Positions 59,730 to 64,000 of a stretch of DNA of 64,000 bases are shown piece after piece. The notes below the pieces were generated by a model. That model was given only the letters and a program-made list of their open reading frames with translations. It was not told the origin of the DNA and did no database searches. Position 1 is the stretch's first letter; each line of letters begins with the position of its first letter. This stretch comes from Mycolicibacterium phlei (lineage in GTDB: Bacteria > Actinomycetota > Actinomycetes > Mycobacteriales > Mycobacteriaceae). The stretch lies in contig NZ_CP014475.1 in NCBI RefSeq assembly GCF_001583415.1, positions 620,001 through 684,000 of the forward strand, read 5' to 3'. A program made the translations under genes and the position numbers.

Positions 59730-59787
59730 CGAGCGTGCGCAAACGCCGCAAAAACTCCGGCGTGTCGTGTGCAGACACGCACGCTCG
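59730..59787. repeat. REP-like hairpin element, copy 2 (inverted relative to copy 1)
   Basis: CGAGCGTGC (59730-59738) pairs with GCACGCTCG (59779-59787), enclosing GGCGTGTCGTGTGCAGACAC, the reverse complement of the core of copy 1. It lies between the convergent membrane protein and encapsulin genes, so may terminate both. Confidence 0.8.
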
Positions 59788-59788
59788 C

Positions 59789-59829
59789 GGGGGTGGGGGT
59801 GGGGGGAACTCGCGGGGGGGAAGAAGGGG
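59789..59829 (+). other. G-quadruplex-like run of G tracts
   Basis: Five or more runs of four to seven G (59789-59793, 59795-59799, 59801-59806, 59814-59820, 59826-59829) are separated by 1-7 bases. The pattern meets the usual four-tract G4 form on the plus strand. It lies between convergent genes, directly beside the copy 2 hairpin. Confidence 0.75.
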
Positions 59830-60627
59830 TTAGGGCGTCAGGGCGACCGAGGCCTCCGAGGTGTAGCACAGGAACGTGAAGGTCTCCTCGAGGTAGAGCT
59901 GCACCGTCGACGCGTCGTGCGACAGGTACCCGATGCTCACATCGGTGCCCAGCTGCAGATCGAAATCCCCACCGCGCGTGGACAACACGAACGCGCCGTC
60001 GATCGCCGGCGCCCAGATGATGTCGCCGTCGACCAGCCGGTTGAGGTGCTCGCGGATCGGATAGCCGTGCTGGGTGGTCTCGCTGACCTTGGTGTACACA
60101 TCGGCCGACAGCAGCACCGAGTACGGGCCGTCCACACCCGACAACCGCAGCTCCGACAGCGCCTGCGAGATCACATCGGGGATCTCGCGGGCGTCGTCGG
60201 GCAGGGTCAGCGCCGGATTCGAACTGCACGCCCGGATGCCCTCGATCGACGCGGCGGCATAGCCCTCGAAGATCGCCCGGTCCTCGGCGAACGCCAGCTT
60301 CTTGGCGGCTTCCTTCACCGGATCCCAGTCGGAGTCCTGCGAACCGCGCTCGACGTCGTCGATCGCCTCCCGCGTCACCGTGAACGGAACCCGCAGCCGC
60401 ACCAGCGGTTTGACCTCCCGCAGGTGGGCAACCACACCGTCGCCCGGAGAGTTGATGTCGCGCAGATGACCGGTGCTGACCGCCGCGACCGTCGGGCCGC
60501 CGGGCTCGCTGACGTCGACCACGCGCCGACCGGCGATGTGGCGCTTGAACGTTCGCGTCGCCTCGGTCTCGATCTCGGCCCACGCCGCCTTGGTGATCGG
60601 GGCCAGGTCGCGGTAGAGGTTGTTCAT
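59830..60627 (-). CDS. enc: Encapsulin shell protein
   Basis: The 265-residue protein ([39 protein letters not shown]) is the HK97-fold family 1 encapsulin, known in M. tuberculosis as Cfp29 (Rv0798c). It assembles into a nanocompartment that packages cargo by a C-terminal peptide. The preceding gene on the strand is DyP peroxidase, whose stop shares one base with this ATG (TGATG). Confidence 0.97.
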   Translation of the reverse strand: MNNLYRDLAPITKAAWAEIETEATRTFKRHIAGRRVVDVSEPGGPTVAAVSTGHLRDINSPGDGVVAHLREVKPLVRLRVPFTVTREAIDDVERGSQDSDWDPVKEAAKKLAFAEDRAIFEGYAAASIEGIRACSSNPALTLPDDAREIPDVISQALSELRLSGVDGPYSVLLSADVYTKVSETTQHGYPIREHLNRLVDGDIIWAPAIDGAFVLSTRGGDFDLQLGTDVSIGYLSHDASTVQLYLEETFTFLCYTSEASVALTP

Positions 60628-61640
60628 CAGGAGTTTCCTTTCAGGCTGCCGATGGCCAGCGATCCCTCGTAGTCAGTGGTCTGCGCCTCCGCCGACGCGT
60701 CGGTACCCGGCAGCGGCGGAGGATCGTTGAGGAAGTCGAGCGTCGGGGTGAAGAACAGCGTCCCCGTCAACGCGGTGGAGAAGTCGAGAATCCGGTCGGT
60801 GTTGCCGGGCGGGTCGCCGATGAACATGTTGTGCAGCATCCGCTCGGTCACCGACGGGGTGCGCGAGTAGCCGATGTAGTAGGTGCCGAACTCGCCCTTG
60901 CCGATCTCCCCGAACGGCATGTTGTGCCGCAGGATCTTCAGCTCGTTGCCGTCGTCGTCGGTGATCACATTCAGCGCCACATGCGAATTCGCCGGCTTCA
61001 CGTCGTCATCGAGCTCGATGTCGTCGACCTTGGTCCGGCCGATCGCCCGCTCCTGCTCCTCGACCGTCAGCGCGTTCCACGCCGCCATGTCGTGCACGTA
61101 CTTCTGCACGTGCACATAGCAGCCGCCGGTGAAATCGGGATCCTCGTCGCCGATCTGGGTGGCCGACCGGGCCAGCGCCCCGTCCGGGTTCTCGGTCCCG
61201 TCGACGAAACCCATCAGGTCGCGGTTGTCGAAGAACTTGAACCCGTGCGTCTCGTCGACGATGGTCAGCGAGCCGTCGAACGCGTCGACCAGCTTGGTGG
61301 CCAGCTCGAAGCAGACGTCCATCGTCTCGGCGCGGATGTGGAACAGCACGTCACCTTCGGTGGACGGTGCGTAGTGACGCTCGCCGCGGATCTCCGGGAA
61401 GCGGTGCAGCTCGGCGGGCCGCGGACCGGTGAACAGCCGGTCCCACGCGTCGGAGCCGATCGAGGTCACCACCGACAACCGCTTGGTCGGATCGCGGAAA
61501 CCGATGGCCCGCACCAGTCCCGAGATGTCGGGCAGCGTGTCGTGCACCGTCGCCTCCCGGCCTTCGACGATTGTGGCCACCAGGAAGATGGCGGCAGGCG
61601 TCAACGGCGCGAGCACGGGTTGCGGTTGGATATCGGGCAC
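60627..61640 (-). CDS. dyp: DyP-type heme peroxidase, encapsulin cargo
   Basis: The 337-residue peroxidase has the GxxDG motif in [12 protein letters not shown], a candidate proximal His in NSHVALNVI and Arg-containing RILRHN-like region. The C-terminal segment [13 protein letters not shown] matches the encapsulin-targeting signature. It uses peroxide to oxidise dyes and other substrates inside the shell. A GTG start is used at 61640. Position matches Rv0799c. Confidence 0.96.
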   Translation of the reverse strand: MPDIQPQPVLAPLTPAAIFLVATIVEGREATVHDTLPDISGLVRAIGFRDPTKRLSVVTSIGSDAWDRLFTGPRPAELHRFPEIRGERHYAPSTEGDVLFHIRAETMDVCFELATKLVDAFDGSLTIVDETHGFKFFDNRDLMGFVDGTENPDGALARSATQIGDEDPDFTGGCYVHVQKYVHDMAAWNALTVEEQERAIGRTKVDDIELDDDVKPANSHVALNVITDDDGNELKILRHNMPFGEIGKGEFGTYYIGYSRTPSVTERMLHNMFIGDPPGNTDRILDFSTALTGTLFFTPTLDFLNDPPPLPGTDASAEAQTTDYEGSLAIGSLKGNS

Positions 61641-61690
61641 AACACGACCCTATCGCCCCTGATCTTGACGTGACCCGTAAAGATGAAGAG

Positions 61691-62944
61691 ATGGCAGCTA
61701 GCCCCCAGAGCCTCTGCGAGTTCATCGACGCGTCCCCGTCGCCGTTCCACGTCTGCGCGACGGCGGCGGACCGGCTGCGCGCCGCCGGTTTCCGCGAACT
61801 CTCCGAGGCCGACGCCTGGCCGTCGGACGGTGACTTCTTCGTCGTCCGCGCCGGCTCGCTGATCGCCTGGCGCTCCACCAGGGACCGGCGGCCGTTCCGC
61901 ATCGTCGGCGCCCACACCGACAGCCCGAACCTGCGCGTCAAACAGCATCCCGACCGGTATGTCGCCGGCTGGCGGGTGGTGGCGCTGCAGCCCTACGGCG
62001 GCGCCTGGCTGAACTCCTGGCTGGACCGCGACCTCGGCATCAGCGGCCGGCTGTCGATCCGGCAGGGCAACACGATCGAGCACCGGCTGATCAGGATCGA
62101 CGACCCGATCCTGCGCGTGCCGCAGCTGGCCATCCACCTGTCCGAGGACCGCAAGGCCGTCGAACTCAACCCGCAGCGCCACGTCAACGCCGTCTGGGGC
62201 ACCGGGGGCGAGTCCCGCTCGTTCCTCGGCTACGTCGCCGAGCGGGCCGGGGTGGCCGCCGACGACATCCTCGGCGCCGACCTGATGACCCACGACCTCA
62301 CCCCGTCGCGGCTCGTCGGCGCCGACCAGGAGCTGGTCAGCGCGCCGCGACTGGACAACCAGGCCACCTGCTACGCCGGGCTGGAGGCGTTTCTGGCCGC
62401 CGAACCCGGCGCCTACCTGCCGGTGCTGGTGCTGTTCGACCACGAGGAGGTCGGCTCCCAGTCCGACCACGGCGCCCAGTCCGACCTGCTGCTGACCACG
62501 CTGGAGCGCATCACCCTGGTCCAGGGCGGCGGCCGGGAGGACTTCCTGCGCCGGCTGCCCGACTCGCTGGTGGCCTCCGGTGACATGGCCCACGCCACCC
62601 ACCCCAACTACCCGGACCGCCACGAGCCCGGGCACCTCATCGAGGTCAACGGCGGGCCCGTGCTCAAGGTCCAGCCCAACCTGCGCTACGCCACCGACGG
62701 GCGCACCGCGGCGGCGTTCGCGCTGGCCTGCCAGCAGGCCGGGGTGCCGCTGCAGCGCTACGAGCACCGCGCCGACCTGCCGTGCGGGTCGACCGTCGGG
62801 CCGATGACCGCCGCGGGCACCGGCATCCCGACCGTCGACGTCGGCGCCCCGCAGCTGGCGATGCACTCCGCCCGCGAGGTGATGGGAGCCCACGACGTCG
62901 CCGCCTACGCCGCCGCGCTGCAGGCGTTCCTGTCGCCGGCGTGA
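61691..62944 (+). CDS. pepC: M18 family aminopeptidase PepC
   Basis: The 417-residue peptidase has the metal ligands of M18: [10 protein letters not shown] (His, Asp), the Glu-Glu pair in [16 protein letters not shown], and MHSAREV (His). These bind two metal ions. It removes acidic or hydrophobic N-terminal residues. The ATG 61691 lies in AGATGAAGAG-ATG, with weak ribosome binding. It corresponds to Rv0800. Confidence 0.96.
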   Translation: MAASPQSLCEFIDASPSPFHVCATAADRLRAAGFRELSEADAWPSDGDFFVVRAGSLIAWRSTRDRRPFRIVGAHTDSPNLRVKQHPDRYVAGWRVVALQPYGGAWLNSWLDRDLGISGRLSIRQGNTIEHRLIRIDDPILRVPQLAIHLSEDRKAVELNPQRHVNAVWGTGGESRSFLGYVAERAGVAADDILGADLMTHDLTPSRLVGADQELVSAPRLDNQATCYAGLEAFLAAEPGAYLPVLVLFDHEEVGSQSDHGAQSDLLLTTLERITLVQGGGREDFLRRLPDSLVASGDMAHATHPNYPDRHEPGHLIEVNGGPVLKVQPNLRYATDGRTAAAFALACQQAGVPLQRYEHRADLPCGSTVGPMTAAGTGIPTVDVGAPQLAMHSAREVMGAHDVAAYAAALQAFLSPA

Positions 62945-62959
62945 TCTAGGGTCGGGCGC

Positions 62960-63313
62960 ATGAGTCTCGCCGCAGTCAACATCACCTTCGACACCACCGA
63001 CCCCGACCGGCTGGCCGCCTGGTGGGCCGACGCCCTCGGCGGCCAGGTGAACGCCGTGGCGCCAGGCTTTTTCGTCACAGTCACGCTGCCCAGCGGACCC
63101 GGTGTGGCGTTCCAGAAGGTCGACGACCCGACCCCGGGCAAGAACCGCATCCATCTGGACTTCGGCGCCGACGACGTCGAGGCCGAGGTCACGCGGCTCG
63201 TCGGGCTCGGCGCCACCGAGACCGGCCGGCACAGCATCGACGACTTCAGCTGGGTGGTGCTGGCCGACCCCGACGGCAACCTGTTCTGCGTGGCGGCCGC
63301 CGACCACCCCTAG
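62960..63313 (+). CDS. VOC family protein (glyoxalase/bleomycin resistance-like, Rv0801-like)
   Basis: The 117-residue protein (VNITFDTTDPDRLAAWWADALGGQVNAVAPGFFVTV..KNRIHLDFGADDVEAEVTRLVGLGA..SWVVLADPDGNLFCV) has the two-unit VOC fold. Metal ligands look incomplete (His in IHLDF is present; the final Glu is replaced by Asn-Leu-Phe-Cys). Function unknown. It lies between pepC (15 bp) and purL (9 bp). Confidence 0.9.
   Translation: MSLAAVNITFDTTDPDRLAAWWADALGGQVNAVAPGFFVTVTLPSGPGVAFQKVDDPTPGKNRIHLDFGADDVEAEVTRLVGLGATETGRHSIDDFSWVVLADPDGNLFCVAAADHP

Positions 63314-64000
<687 letters not shown>

Overview
This window is very GC-rich actinobacterial DNA and almost certainly comes from a fast-growing mycobacterium (Mycolicibacterium-type). 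From memory of M. tuberculosis H37Rv, the gene order from about 17.2 kb to the end follows the Rv0756c-Rv0803 block: Rv0756c-phoP-phoR-Rv0759c, the cyp51/adhB/aldA cluster, purD, purB-cyp126, purC-ptrB, purS-purQ, encapsulin-DyP, pepC and purL, with extra genes inserted. No database search was run, so every ortholog statement rests on recalled sequences and gene order.

Layout. 1-4.8 kb: end of a PucR-type regulator, a DadA-like FAD oxidoreductase, a GreA/GreB-like protein, a TRIC-type channel, an epimerase and a DUF732 protein. 4.8-10.4 kb: a leftward xdhC-L-G-M-S molybdenum hydroxylase operon. 10.5-17.2 kb: a VanX-like peptidase, a tiny zinc-ribbon protein, an MFS transporter, an oxidoreductase, a cutinase, an OhrR/MarR-like repressor with palindromic operator, a SigF-type sigma factor with its own SigF-type promoter, and tRNA-Thr(TGT). 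17.2-20.7 kb: a decapeptide-repeat protein and phoP-phoR. 21.3-33.5 kb: a sterol/alcohol-oxidation cluster (cyp51, ferredoxin, cyp123, adhB, SDRs, NTF2-like proteins, TetR, aldA and a 412-aa unknown) in which three similar palindromes may form one TetR regulon. 33.5-36.2 kb: small lipoproteins and a WXG-type secreted protein with C-terminal repeats. 36.2-56.7 kb: purine genes interleaved with P450s, regulators, transport and redox genes. 56.7-59.8 kb: a visibly less GC-rich island bounded by two related hairpins in opposite orientation, holding an EspC-like protein, a WXG-headed multidomain protein and a membrane protein, best read as a type VII secretion toxin-like cassette. 59.8-64 kb: encapsulin with DyP peroxidase cargo, pepC, a VOC protein and the start of purL.

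How the genes work together. purD, purB, purC, purS, purQ and purL carry out steps of de novo IMP synthesis, but they are scattered and several are translationally coupled to unrelated genes (purB-cyp126, purC-ptrB). Four P450s, a 3Fe-4S ferredoxin, a zinc alcohol dehydrogenase, an aldehyde dehydrogenase and several SDRs suggest sterol or lipid alcohol oxidation. PhoPR, the SigF-type factor, DyP-encapsulin and the OhrR-like regulator suggest envelope and oxidative stress responses. Five convergent gene pairs end in stop codons interlocked within 4 nt, leaving no space for terminators.
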